Assembly (NCBI GenBank): GCA_021776175.1
Contig: JAJFGJ010000034.1
Coordinates: 62,001 to 126,000, forward strand
Length of the DNA stretch: 64,000 bases
Direction: 5' to 3'
Source: Kiloniellaceae bacterium
Lineage (GTDB): Bacteria; Pseudomonadota; Alphaproteobacteria; Kiloniellales; J153
Numbering within the stretch: the first letter of the stretch is position 1; the number at the start of each line of letters is the position of its first letter. Shown piece after piece: positions 47,360 to 55,386 of this stretch. The position numbers and the translations under genes were made by a program. Under the pieces are notes generated by a model. That model ran no database searches. It saw only the letters and a program-made list of their open reading frames with translations, and had not been told where the DNA came from.

Positions 47360-48133
47360 ATGAGCGTATCGCAACTAAACGAGTTTGACGGGCCATTGTC
47401 GCGCGTGCCTCCTGGAACGCGTGTTTACGCCATCGGCGACTGCCACGGCTGCAACGCGCAAGTCCGTGCGCTGCACATGGCAATTTTGGCCGATTGCCAG
47501 TCCACCCAAGGCCGCGGCCGGAAATCCGGGCCGGGGCCTGGACGCTTGGTAGTCGTCTATCTTGGCGATTACATAGATCGCGGCCCGGACACTCGCAGTT
47601 TACTTGATATCTTGATCGGTCAAGCCCTGCCAGGATTCGAACGCGTGTTCCTGATGGGCAACCACGAAAACGTGCTTCTGCGTTTGATCGACGGCGGCCC
47701 GGTGCCCCGATCTTGGCGCCTGGACGGCGCGGATGCGACCTTGATGAGTTACGGTCTTGACCCTGACGTCTGGCCGGACGATGGCACGGACCTGCGCGCG
47801 GCCATCAGGGCCCGCTTGCCCGCATCCCATGAGAGATTTATGCGGGCTTTACGATACAGCCACGTTGAAGGCGACTACTTCTTCACCCATGCCGGGGTTC
47901 GCCCAGGTGTGGCGCTCGATGCCCAAGATGAAGAAGACCTCTTGTGGATCCGCGAGCCGTTCCTCGATTCAACGGACGATCATGGCAAGGTCATCGTGCA
48001 CGGGCACACACCCGTCGAGAAGCCGGAGATCCGGGCGAATCGAATTGGAATCGATACCGGCGCGGTCTACGGCGGGGTTCTGACGGCCCTGGTTCTCGAA
48101 GGCCGCGAGCGGCGGTTTCTTTGCGTGCGCTAA
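47360..48133 (+). CDS. PPP-family serine/threonine protein phosphatase-like protein
   Basis: A 257-residue metallophosphoesterase with the three motifs of bacterial PPP phosphatases: YAIGDCHGC (GDxHG), VYLGDYIDRGPDTR (GDxxDRG) and VFLMGNHENVLLRL (GNHE), plus VIVHGHTPVEKPEI near the C-terminus. Related proteins are Ser/Thr protein phosphatases or diadenosine tetraphosphate hydrolases. It is divergent from the EAL-like gene (48 bp between starts) and overlaps the end of speE by 4 bp. Confidence 0.87.
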   Translation: MSVSQLNEFDGPLSRVPPGTRVYAIGDCHGCNAQVRALHMAILADCQSTQGRGRKSGPGPGRLVVVYLGDYIDRGPDTRSLLDILIGQALPGFERVFLMGNHENVLLRLIDGGPVPRSWRLDGADATLMSYGLDPDVWPDDGTDLRAAIRARLPASHERFMRALRYSHVEGDYFFTHAGVRPGVALDAQDEEDLLWIREPFLDSTDDHGKVIVHGHTPVEKPEIRANRIGIDTGAVYGGVLTALVLEGRERRFLCVR

Positions 48134-48987
48134 GCGGATATTCCGATCAATTCTGCGATATAGCCTGGCAGGGCGAAGGCGCCCTGGTGCACCCGCGGAT
48201 TATAATAGCGGGTCGCGATTTCCGCGGCCGCGTGGCGCGTCTCGAGGACATCCAGGGGTGTGCGGCGCAAGGCGGTATCGTCACTGGCCCACCCGAAGGC
48301 CATGGGGCCGCCGGCGTAGGTCGGCACCGTGGCCAAGTAACATGACGCGTCGGCAAAATTTTGGCGCAAGATTCTAAGCGTTCCTCGAAGTTCCTCGCCT
48401 TGAAGGAAGGGGACGCCGTTCTGGGTCACCAAAACACCGCCGGGCGCGAGGCAGGACTTACATGCCGTGTAGTAGCGTTTCGTGAACAAGACTTCGCCCG
48501 GCCCGATGGGGTCGGTGGAATCGGTGATAATCAGATCGTAGCGATCTTCGCAGGCCGCGACATAGTCGACACCGTCGGCGATCACGACCCGCGTGCGCTC
48601 ATCGTCGAAGGCTTTGCCGCAGATCTTGCCGAGGTACTGCTTGCTGAACGCGATGACCTGGGGGTCGATTTCGACCAGGGTGACGGACTCGACGGCCGCG
48701 TGCTTGAGGACTTCCTCCAACATGCCGCCGTCGCCGCCGCCGATAATCAGAACCCGGCGCACCCGGCCGTGGGCCAGGATTGGAACATGAGTCAGCATCT
48801 CGTGGTAGATGAACTCATCGCCTTCCGTCGTTTGCACGACGCCGTCGAGCATCAAGACCCGGCCAAAGAGCGCGTTTTGAAACAAGACCATCCGTTGATG
48901 CGCGGTCTTGCTGTCGTAGAGCACGCGGTCCGCCTTGAGACGCAGCGCCATATCCTCGTGCAGCGTCTCGTCGAACCAATCGCTCAC
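48130..48987 (-). CDS. speE: Spermidine synthase (polyamine aminopropyltransferase)
   Basis: Transfers the aminopropyl group of decarboxylated SAM to putrescine. The 285-residue protein has WFDETLHEDMALRLKADRVLYDSKTAHQRMVLFQN, the nucleotide-binding VLIIGGGDGGMLEEVLKH, VEIDPQVIAFSKQYL and the catalytic DLIITDSTDPIGPGEVLFTKRYY. I placed the start at GTG 48987, whose codon overlaps the speD stop (GTGA); the longer open frame upstream is only the other frame of speD. Tight coupling to speD means the two enzymes are made together. Confidence 0.95.
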   Translation of the reverse strand: MSDWFDETLHEDMALRLKADRVLYDSKTAHQRMVLFQNALFGRVLMLDGVVQTTEGDEFIYHEMLTHVPILAHGRVRRVLIIGGGDGGMLEEVLKHAAVESVTLVEIDPQVIAFSKQYLGKICGKAFDDERTRVVIADGVDYVAACEDRYDLIITDSTDPIGPGEVLFTKRYYTACKSCLAPGGVLVTQNGVPFLQGEELRGTLRILRQNFADASCYLATVPTYAGGPMAFGWASDDTALRRTPLDVLETRHAAAEIATRYYNPRVHQGAFALPGYIAELIGISA

Positions 48988-49487
48988 GATCCCCGTCCGC
49001 GCAGGATTTCCTCGACCGCGACGCGGCCGGGGCGGAAAGACTTTCGCAAGACCTCGACGCTCTCGTGCGGGCGCGCGTCGCCGCACATGAAGACGTCGAG
49101 GGCGGCATAGCCGTGCTCGGGCCAGGTATGAATGCTGATGTGCGACTCGGCCAGGACCGCCACGCCGGATACCCCGCCATTCGGCGTGAAGTGATGAAGG
49201 TGAATATGCAGCAAGGTCGCCCCGGCGGCCTCGACACATTCCTTCAGCGTCGCTTCGACATGTGACAGATCGTCCAAGCCCTCGGCATCCCAAAGATCGA
49301 CGATCAGGTGCGTGCCCGCGTAGCGTACGCCATCGCGTTCGATGAAATAGTCCTTGCGCGCGTCGTTGGCGGCTTTCGCCTCCAGGACGCAAGGCTCGAA
49401 TAGTGCGTGCGGCAGGCTCTCTTGGGTGGTGCTTGAACGGTAATCCAAGTCCATCCCCAATTGAGAAAGGGCGGCAAGTTTCGTCAT
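48984..49487 (-). CDS. speD: S-adenosylmethionine decarboxylase proenzyme
   Basis: Pyruvoyl-dependent enzyme making decarboxylated SAM for spermidine synthesis. The self-cleavage site AESHISIHTWPEHGYAALDVFMCGD is intact, with the serine before IHTWPE becoming the pyruvoyl group. The start at 49487 gives 167 residues and is preceded by a strong ribosome-binding site (GGGGAGGAG, about 6 bases upstream). The frame remains open upstream to an ATG at 49697 through the tandem repeats, which would add 70 residues including a hydrophobic segment; I consider this less likely. Confidence 0.93.
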   Translation of the reverse strand: MTKLAALSQLGMDLDYRSSTTQESLPHALFEPCVLEAKAANDARKDYFIERDGVRYAGTHLIVDLWDAEGLDDLSHVEATLKECVEAAGATLLHIHLHHFTPNGGVSGVAVLAESHISIHTWPEHGYAALDVFMCGDARPHESVEVLRKSFRPGRVAVEEILRGRGS

Positions 49488-49805
49488 GGGTGCTCCTCCC
49501 CAACCAGAAGATGACAACGGGCATGCCAGAAGCATGCCCGCCAACAATGGGGTGCATGCCAGAAGCATGCCCGCCAACAATGCGGTGCACGCCAGAGCTA
49601 TGCCCGCCACGTGCCTTCGCAAGAAAGACACAAGGCGCGTGATATGAAGAACTTGGGCCGGTTTTTCAAGTGAAATTTCTAAGTGCCGATTAACCATGCT
49701 TGGATAGCCGTAAAACGGGGTTCTCCGGTGGCATACAGGCCTGTCCTGCCTAAGGGGGGCAGGCGCGAAAAATCGGTTAAATGGGCCGATATGAAGGGAT
49801 TGGCG
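49488..49805. other. speD leader and upstream region
   Basis: 318 bp upstream of speD on the minus strand. It contains the tandem repeats at 49518-49613 and a short inverted repeat CCTGCC/GGCAGG (49745-49750 and 49758-49763). No separate gene is supported. It must hold the speDE promoter and possibly a polyamine- or SAM-responsive leader. Confidence 0.5.
49518..49613 (-). repeat. 33-bp tandem repeat with hairpins in the speD leader
   Basis: Two 33-bp units (49521-49553 and 49554-49586) differ at one base, and a third partial, diverged unit follows to about 49613. Each full unit contains GCATGC-CAGAA-GCATGC; the first can form a perfect 9-bp stem (49518-49526 with 49532-49540) with a 5-base loop. 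On the transcribed strand the loops read UUCUG. The repeats end 31 bp before the speD start. 33 is a multiple of three, so the frame stays open across them. Confidence 0.85.
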
Positions 49806-50228
49806 CTAAAGCCACAGCGCCACGGCCACCCCCACCACCGCCGCGCCTAGCAGGGCGGCAAGGCAGATGTAGACCAAGAGATTGAAGGGCCGCGAGACCG
49901 CGCCTTCGCCACGCAAGCGATGCAGCGGCCTTTGCTCCTTACCCATCAAGAGCACGGTGTAAAAGCGCCACTTGGCCAAGGGGATCGAATGGCGAATTTC
50001 GACCACATGCTTGGTCATGCCCCGGGTGCCCAGCATGGCCATGATGGCGTCTCGCTGCGTCTCGCTAAAGCTGGCCGCGACCCGTGGGTCCATGCGTTTC
50101 AGGTAGTGGTCCAGCACGTCGCCTTGGGACGGTGCCCGCCGTGGGCGGCATAGGGGCTGGTCGGTGGCGGTGGCGAATCCCGGCGCGGGTTTTGGCTGTT
50201 CGATCACGGTATCGCTTGTGTACGACAC
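49806..50228 (-). CDS. Conserved hypothetical protein with C-terminal membrane helix
   Basis: A 140-residue protein. The middle section (DHYLKRMDPRVAASFSETQRDAIMAMLGTR, then KHVVEIRHSIPLAKWRFYTVLLMGKEQR) looks like a conserved cytosolic domain, and the C-terminus is a single membrane helix (about 117-139, LLVYICLAALLGAAVVGVAVALW). It is a tail-anchored inner-membrane protein. I recall similar hypothetical proteins in alphaproteobacteria but no function. It is transcribed towards speD and may have its own terminator in the gap. Confidence 0.6.
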   Translation of the reverse strand: MSYTSDTVIEQPKPAPGFATATDQPLCRPRRAPSQGDVLDHYLKRMDPRVAASFSETQRDAIMAMLGTRGMTKHVVEIRHSIPLAKWRFYTVLLMGKEQRPLHRLRGEGAVSRPFNLLVYICLAALLGAAVVGVAVALWL

Positions 50229-50369
50229 GTCGATGTCTCCCTGACTAACTAAGCTTTTCTTCGCCGCCTCCCAATATTAAACGCCACAAGTTTTCCAAAA
50301 CCTTAAGCTAGTCCACCGTAAGGCACGGATAGAACGCTGAAATTACTCGGCATTCGCGCTACTTTTCAA

Positions 50370-52007
50370 TTAAGGAGTGCAGGTAATCTTCTTGAAACCA
50401 TCGCATCCGGCCCGGGCGCATACTTCTTGATCGCCTAGGATCACAGTGGGGAAAATGGCCCCGATGTCCTTGTCGATCGTCCACTTCAGGGCTTTCGAGA
50501 AACCCCTCGCACGGCACCAGGCGCTCGCCGCCGGCTCGCCGCAGTCGCGTTGCCAATACAGGCAATGATTGAGCCTGTAGAGGTCGTGCACCGGGTAGGC
50601 GAAGGTCTTGGGCAGGCTGGGCAGGGCCGTGGTTTGAGGGCCGGGCGGGGTTAGCCTTGGGCTGAGTTTGGGAATAGTACGCGCGGTGGGCACGGGTGCC
50701 GTGGATTGCCGGGTGGCCGTGGGGGCGGTAACCGGCTTGCCGGCCGCGATGGCGCCGGGGCTCTTGACCGGGGCCGCCACGGCGGATCGTGTCGCGGCCA
50801 GCCCGCTAGAGGCGGAAGCCGCCGTGTCGGGCTTCGGGACGGCCGACGGCGCTTTCGTGCTCTGAACCGGGGCCGTGCTTGGGGAGACAGGCGCCGCCCG
50901 GGTCGCGGCTTGCGGTATTTGGGTTGGTACCGCCGGTGCCTTCGCGGGGCTTTCCGGCGCCGGTGCCGGCTGGGGCGCGGGAATCGGCGCGCTCACGGGC
51001 GGAGTCTGATCGACCGCCGGATCTTCGATGGGTTGGGCTGCCAGGGCTTGTGTTCTTGTGCTTGTGTCCGGCTTGGGTTCGCGCGCGGCCGTGACCGGTG
51101 CCGGTGCCGGCGGCGTCTGCTGGCGGACCAGGAAGGCGTCGGCGTTGCCATAATCGTAGCTCAGTCGCAGGGAACGTGAACGGTCGCGAAAATCCCTTTG
51201 CGCCAGGCGGACATCGCGGCCCGCGCGGGCCCGGCTATCCAGGGTTATCGAGGTCCCCGTGCAAGACAAACCGTCGTAAAGGGTGACCGTGTAATCGTGG
51301 CGGATACGGGCGTAGCGTTCCGACAAATCGTCCGGCATCATCAGGACCAAGCGGTCGCTTTTAACGAAATCGAGCTGAAACTGTTTATCCGGCCCCGGGT
51401 AATCGCCAACCAGATCGAAGCAGCGCACGGCATCGGGGGCCTCGGCCACGGGCACGAAGATACGGTTGTAGACCGTCTTGTGAACCGGGTTGGCGCAGCG
51501 TAGGCCCAGCGTCACCCGGCGGCTCAAGAATAAGGCGCCGGGCGGCGGACCCAGGTCGGCGCGGTACACGATCAAGGAGCCATAGCCAGTATCCGCCGAC
51601 TCGGGCGGGGGCGCGCCAGGCTGGCCGGGCACGGTGGGGACGAAACGAGCCGTCGCGCCCAGCCATGGCCTGCGCGGCGCCTGCGCGGTGCCGAGCGTGG
51701 GCTGGCAGCCTTGATCGCGGGACGTGAAATAAGGATTCTTGAATAGCGCCACGCCCACTTCCGGACCGGTTTCAATGGCCATGACCCGGCCATTTAGGGC
51801 CGCCGGTATCGCCGCCACATAAAGATACGGCTTGTCCGGCGGCAGGTCCCAGGCTTGCGAGGGGCCGCTACGGTCGGCGTTGGCGTATCCTATGACCTGT
51901 CCGGGCTCGGCGGATTGCGCGCGCGCGGTGCCGGCGATGGCTCCCAAGCCGGTGAGACACAGGATCGCCAAGGCGAATTTATCCAAGCAACGAGGCTGTT
52001 TCGGCAT
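50370..52007 (-). CDS. Secreted crystallin-like protein with Pro/Ala-rich linker
   Basis: A 545-residue exported protein. After a signal peptide (cleavage near ARAQSA) come an N-terminal region and a second segment at about 230-295 (YTVTLYDGLSCTGTSITLDSRARAGRDVRLAQRDFRDRSRSLRLS) that reads like a beta/gamma-crystallin or I36-type module. A long Pro/Ala/Thr-rich linker (about 305-460) follows. The C-terminal ~75 residues are a cysteine-rich module (YRLNHCLYWQRDCGEPAASAWCRARGFSKALKW, then CARAGCDGFKKITC) found in other secreted bacterial proteins. Probably a multidomain cell-surface or extracellular protein; binding partner unknown. Confidence 0.7.
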   Translation of the reverse strand: MPKQPRCLDKFALAILCLTGLGAIAGTARAQSAEPGQVIGYANADRSGPSQAWDLPPDKPYLYVAAIPAALNGRVMAIETGPEVGVALFKNPYFTSRDQGCQPTLGTAQAPRRPWLGATARFVPTVPGQPGAPPPESADTGYGSLIVYRADLGPPPGALFLSRRVTLGLRCANPVHKTVYNRIFVPVAEAPDAVRCFDLVGDYPGPDKQFQLDFVKSDRLVLMMPDDLSERYARIRHDYTVTLYDGLSCTGTSITLDSRARAGRDVRLAQRDFRDRSRSLRLSYDYGNADAFLVRQQTPPAPAPVTAAREPKPDTSTRTQALAAQPIEDPAVDQTPPVSAPIPAPQPAPAPESPAKAPAVPTQIPQAATRAAPVSPSTAPVQSTKAPSAVPKPDTAASASSGLAATRSAVAAPVKSPGAIAAGKPVTAPTATRQSTAPVPTARTIPKLSPRLTPPGPQTTALPSLPKTFAYPVHDLYRLNHCLYWQRDCGEPAASAWCRARGFSKALKWTIDKDIGAIFPTVILGDQEVCARAGCDGFKKITCTP

Positions 52008-52168
52008 GACAAGACCTTACGAAACTATATGTCAATCGACGGCGTAACATAACAAGACACTTCCGCGCCACCCAAGCGCGACTTGGTTGCCTGTGTCCAC
52101 CGGGTTATCTTGCGGGCGGTAAATCAACGGAACCTGAAGTTTCAGGACTAATATCAAAGGTCTCGATA

Positions 52169-52750
52169 TTGACCCAACGCCGATCTCCAACCTGGCTTAA
52201 GCCAGTCGTCGAATATGGACCGCTCGCGGCCTTTTTCGCCGCCTACCTGGGCTATGGCCTGATGCCCGCGACCGGGGTTTTGTTGGGCACGACGGCGCTG
52301 GCGCTGGTCCTGTCTCTGTATTTCACCCGGCGCCTGCCATGGATGCCGCTTATCACCGCGGCGATAGTCGGCGTGTTCGGCGGTCTGACCCTGTGGTTCA
52401 ACGACGAGACCTTCATCAAGATGAAGCCGACCGTCGTGCAGGCGTTGTTTTCGCTGGTGCTCTTGGGCGGCTTGGCCTTGGGCCGGCCCCTGCTCAGGCT
52501 GGTGCTGGGGGCCGCCTGGCCCATGGACGAAACCGGTTGGCGCCGGCTCACCTTGCGCTATGGCTTGTTCTTCGCCGCCATGGCCGGCCTTAACGAAGTG
52601 GTTTGGCGCACCCAATCAACCGACTTTTGGGTCGCCTTCAAGGTTTTCGGACTGATGGGCCTGACCTTGCTATTCGCCCTGTCGCAGGCACCGCTCATGT
52701 CGCGCCACCATGTTCCCGAAGAGGCGCCGCCGGAACCGCGCGGCGACTAG
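52169..52750 (+). CDS. yciB: Inner membrane protein YciB (septation protein A family)
   Basis: A 193-residue membrane protein of the YciB/IspZ family, linked to cell-envelope synthesis and septation. The family sequence is recognisable: VEYGPLAAFFAAYLG, FTRRLPWMPLITAAIVGVFGGLTLWFNDETFIKMKPTVVQALFSLVLLGG, and the late NEVVWRTQSTDFWVAFKVFGLM. About five membrane segments. It stands alone, 161 bp from the divergent crystallin-like gene. Confidence 0.93.
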   Translation: MTQRRSPTWLKPVVEYGPLAAFFAAYLGYGLMPATGVLLGTTALALVLSLYFTRRLPWMPLITAAIVGVFGGLTLWFNDETFIKMKPTVVQALFSLVLLGGLALGRPLLRLVLGAAWPMDETGWRRLTLRYGLFFAAMAGLNEVVWRTQSTDFWVAFKVFGLMGLTLLFALSQAPLMSRHHVPEEAPPEPRGD

Positions 52751-52793
52751 CCCGCGAACATAGGGTACGTGACGAGGGTTTATCGGGGAGGTT

Positions 52794-52952
52794 TTATCGC
52801 GCCAGGACCGCACCTTGCGAGGTGTGTTCGCGGGTCTGGACACGACGGTCGCGGACGCGCACCAACAGGCCGCTTAGCGCCAGGCCGAACTCGACCAGCC
52901 GCGGGAAGGGATAGGAGGCATAGGTCTCTTCAAAGGTTTTCTGGTCGTTCAT
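52794..52952 (-). CDS. Small hypothetical protein (52 aa)
   Basis: A possible 52-residue protein beginning MNDQKTFEETYASYPFPRLV and continuing FGLALSGLLVRVRDRRVQTREH. A GGAG-like ribosome-binding site lies about 13 bases upstream. An exact DnaA-box sequence (TGTGGATAA on the coding strand) sits in its leader. The frame can be extended to an ATG at 53027. No family recognised; it may be spurious. Confidence 0.4.
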   Translation of the reverse strand: MNDQKTFEETYASYPFPRLVEFGLALSGLLVRVRDRRVQTREHTSQGAVLAR

Positions 52953-53143
52953 CTTATCCACACTCCACGTTGATGCGCCGGGGTTCCTGACTTGGCCCAC
53001 AAGATAATTGTGCGCTGCAACATTCAATATAATTACTATTTCAGTCGTTTTCAGGGCGCGAATACCGCAGTGCAGCTATGCCGGGGGCGCATGATGCTTC
53101 TGGCGCCGGAACAAGGTGTCGCGGACCGGGCCGCCAGAGCGAC

Positions 53144-54055
53144 CTAGATCGCGCGCGCGGCGTACACCAAAATCGTCACGATAATCGGGCTCAGGGCGGT
53201 CGACACCGCGACCATGGCCGAGGCGCTGCGCGCGTGGGTCCCGTACTCGGCGCAAAAGATCGGCAGCAGGATGCCGACCGGAAGCCCGGCGCCCACCAGC
53301 AAGAGGTCGTTCAAATCTTCGGGCAAGCCGAGAAGGAGTAACGCCGCCCAGGTTACCAGGGGTCCTACGATCAAGCGCAGGCTAACGCCCAAGGCAACCG
53401 GCGCGCGGGCCATGGCCCAGGTGCCGGCGCCCAGCTGCGCGCCCAAGGCGATTAGCGCGACCGGCGTGTTGGCGCCGGCCGCCAACTCCAAGGGATAAGC
53501 CAGGATGCGGGGCAAGGCGATGTCCAAGGCGTTTAGGCCCAAACCCAGAACGATCGCCGGAATCACCGGTGTCCGCAGGGCGCTCAGAAGCGAGGCGCGC
53601 CAGCCCTTGCCGCTTGCCAGGATGAAGGGGCTGAGGCCCAGGATCAGTACGCTCAGGACCGTCGTGATGATCGCCTGATGGGGTACGTAAGCCGCGCCGA
53701 AGGCGAGTTCGACCACCGGAATGCCGTAATTGCCGGTGTTGGCGAAGGGCGCGGCCAAGGCGACCACGGGCCGGAAGCTGGGATCGAGGCGCAGCAGCAC
53801 CGCGGCGCCCCAACCCAGGGCCATAAGGAAGAAAAACTGCCCGGCGGTGAACAGAACCGTGGCCTGGACCTCCGCCAGGGGCAAATCCGCCCGCGACAGG
53901 CTAAGGATCAGGAGGGCCGGCAGGGTGCCGTAAACGACCAGGCGGCTAAGCGTGGTCACATCCATGCCGACACGCGACTGAAGCAGGAAGCCGAAACCGA
54001 TGAGAAGCACCAGGGGAATGGTGATGCCGGTGACGACATCGAGGAACAGACTCAT
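53144..54055 (-). CDS. AEC family transporter
   Basis: A 303-residue permease of the auxin efflux carrier (AEC) family, which in bacteria transports malonate, malate and other carboxylates. Ten hydrophobic segments in two groups of five fit the family, with ALAAPFANTGNYGIPVVELAFG in the middle carrying the conserved NxGNxGxP motif. I placed the start at 54055, overlapping the ampG stop by 4 bp; the much longer open frame upstream is the other frame of ampG. Substrate unknown. Confidence 0.87.
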   Translation of the reverse strand: MSLFLDVVTGITIPLVLLIGFGFLLQSRVGMDVTTLSRLVVYGTLPALLILSLSRADLPLAEVQATVLFTAGQFFFLMALGWGAAVLLRLDPSFRPVVALAAPFANTGNYGIPVVELAFGAAYVPHQAIITTVLSVLILGLSPFILASGKGWRASLLSALRTPVIPAIVLGLGLNALDIALPRILAYPLELAAGANTPVALIALGAQLGAGTWAMARAPVALGVSLRLIVGPLVTWAALLLLGLPEDLNDLLLVGAGLPVGILLPIFCAEYGTHARSASAMVAVSTALSPIIVTILVYAARAI

Positions 54056-55329
54056 GCGCGGGCCGGGACGCGCGACAGGCGCATAAGCCAGAACAACAAC
54101 AGCAAGCCCGGCACGGCCAGGCCGGTGGTCAGGACAAAGAACAAGACCCAGGACATCTGATCGGCGAGCCAGCCGCCGCCCGAGGACAGCACGGTCCGCC
54201 CGAAGGCCATGAAGGAGGTCAGCAAGGCATACTGGGTGCCGGTGAAGGCGGTGTTGCACAGGCCCGAGAGGTAAGCGACGAAGGCCGCCGATCCCAATCC
54301 GCCGGTGAAGTTGTCGGCCCCGATGGTCAAGGCTAGGAAAGCGATGTCGGGGCCGATCGCCGCCTGTGCCGCGAACAAAAGATTGGTCGCGGCTTGCAAG
54401 ATGCCGCCGGCCAGCAAGGCCGGGAACACACCGTGGCGCGCGACCACCAGACCGCCGGCCACCGCGCCGGCGATGGTCGCGAACATGCCGAAGACCTTGC
54501 TGATGCTGCCGATCTCCAAACCCGTGAAGCCGAGCTCGATATAGAAGGGATTGGCCATGACGCCGCCGATGGCGTCGCCAAACTTGTAGAATAGCACGAA
54601 GCCGATAATGACCAGCCAGCCCGGCCGGCGCAGGAAATCCGCGAAAGGCTCGACGACCGCGCCTTGCAACCAGGCCAAGGGGGCTTGCCGCATCCCCGTC
54701 AAACCGCTTTCCACGGCCGGTCGGGGCGCCAGCAACATGACCATCATGCACAGGGCGACGAGGCCCGCCAGCACGGCGAAGATGCTCTGCCAGGACACAA
54801 AGTCGGACAGGACGATGGCGCCGGCGCCCGCGACCAGCAGGCCGACGCGATAGCCGATCTGCGTGCTCGCCGCCCCCGCACCTTGCTCGTGCGTCTCCAG
54901 GATTTCGATCCGGTAAGCGTCGATCACGACATCCTGACTGGCCGAACAGAATGCGACGGCGCAGGCCGCCGCCGCCGTCGCCCAGGGATGGCTGGCTGGA
55001 TCGGTCGCCCCCAGCGCCAGAATCGCGCCCACCAGCGCGGCCTGGATAACCAAGGCCCAGGCGCGCCGCCGCCCAAGCCGCGCCGACAGCCAGGGCACCC
55101 GCAGGTGGTCCAGCATGGGCGCCCAAACGAACTTGAGGCTATAGGGCAGGCCGACCAGGGCGAAGAGGCCGATGGTCGTCTTGTCGACCCCGACCTTGGC
55201 GAGCCAGTACGACAGCGTCGATAAGGTGAGCAGCAGCGGCAAGCCGCTGGCGAAACCCATCAAAAGAATAAACAACATCCGCCGGTCGCGATAAACCGAC
55301 AGCGCCTCACGCCAAGAGCGAACCGGCAT
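54052..55329 (-). CDS. ampG: AmpG family muropeptide permease (MFS)
   Basis: Major facilitator protein that imports anhydro-muropeptides for cell-wall recycling. The AmpG signature RRMLFILLMGFASGLPLLLTLSTLSYWLAKVGVDKTTIGLFALVGLPYSLKFVWAPMLD is clear, followed by RLGRRRAW and CSASQDVVIDAYRIEIL. 425 residues with 12-14 membrane helices. I took the ATG at 55329 because the ATG two codons earlier lies inside a palindromic repeat, and the GGGG upstream is then at a proper distance. Its end overlaps the AEC transporter start. Confidence 0.9.
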   Translation of the reverse strand: MPVRSWREALSVYRDRRMLFILLMGFASGLPLLLTLSTLSYWLAKVGVDKTTIGLFALVGLPYSLKFVWAPMLDHLRVPWLSARLGRRRAWALVIQAALVGAILALGATDPASHPWATAAAACAVAFCSASQDVVIDAYRIEILETHEQGAGAASTQIGYRVGLLVAGAGAIVLSDFVSWQSIFAVLAGLVALCMMVMLLAPRPAVESGLTGMRQAPLAWLQGAVVEPFADFLRRPGWLVIIGFVLFYKFGDAIGGVMANPFYIELGFTGLEIGSISKVFGMFATIAGAVAGGLVVARHGVFPALLAGGILQAATNLLFAAQAAIGPDIAFLALTIGADNFTGGLGSAAFVAYLSGLCNTAFTGTQYALLTSFMAFGRTVLSSGGGWLADQMSWVLFFVLTTGLAVPGLLLLFWLMRLSRVPARA

Positions 55330-55369
55330 CGTCATCCCCGCTCACGCCTATAGCGCGGCTGGGATGACG
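55330..55369. repeat. REP-like inverted repeat between ampG and typA
   Basis: CGTCATCCC (55330-55338) and GGGATGACG (55361-55369) are perfect 9-bp arms around a 22-base loop. This is the pattern of the widespread GTCATCCC...GGGATGAC dispersed palindromes of alphaproteobacteria. It touches the ampG start. Confidence 0.7.
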
Positions 55370-55386
55370 GGGAAAGTTCGCTGGGC

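Noticed and set aside
49518..49613. CRISPR-like appearance of the repeats upstream of speD
   Set aside because: The units are adjacent with no unique spacers, only about three copies exist, and no cas genes are present.
52954..52962. Exact DnaA box as evidence for an origin at 53 kb
   Set aside because: One isolated site without a cluster or A+T-rich unwinding region is not enough.
53144..55126. A 660-codon frame suggesting a fusion with the AEC transporter
   Set aside because: The upstream half is the alternative frame of ampG. The real AEC start overlaps the ampG stop.
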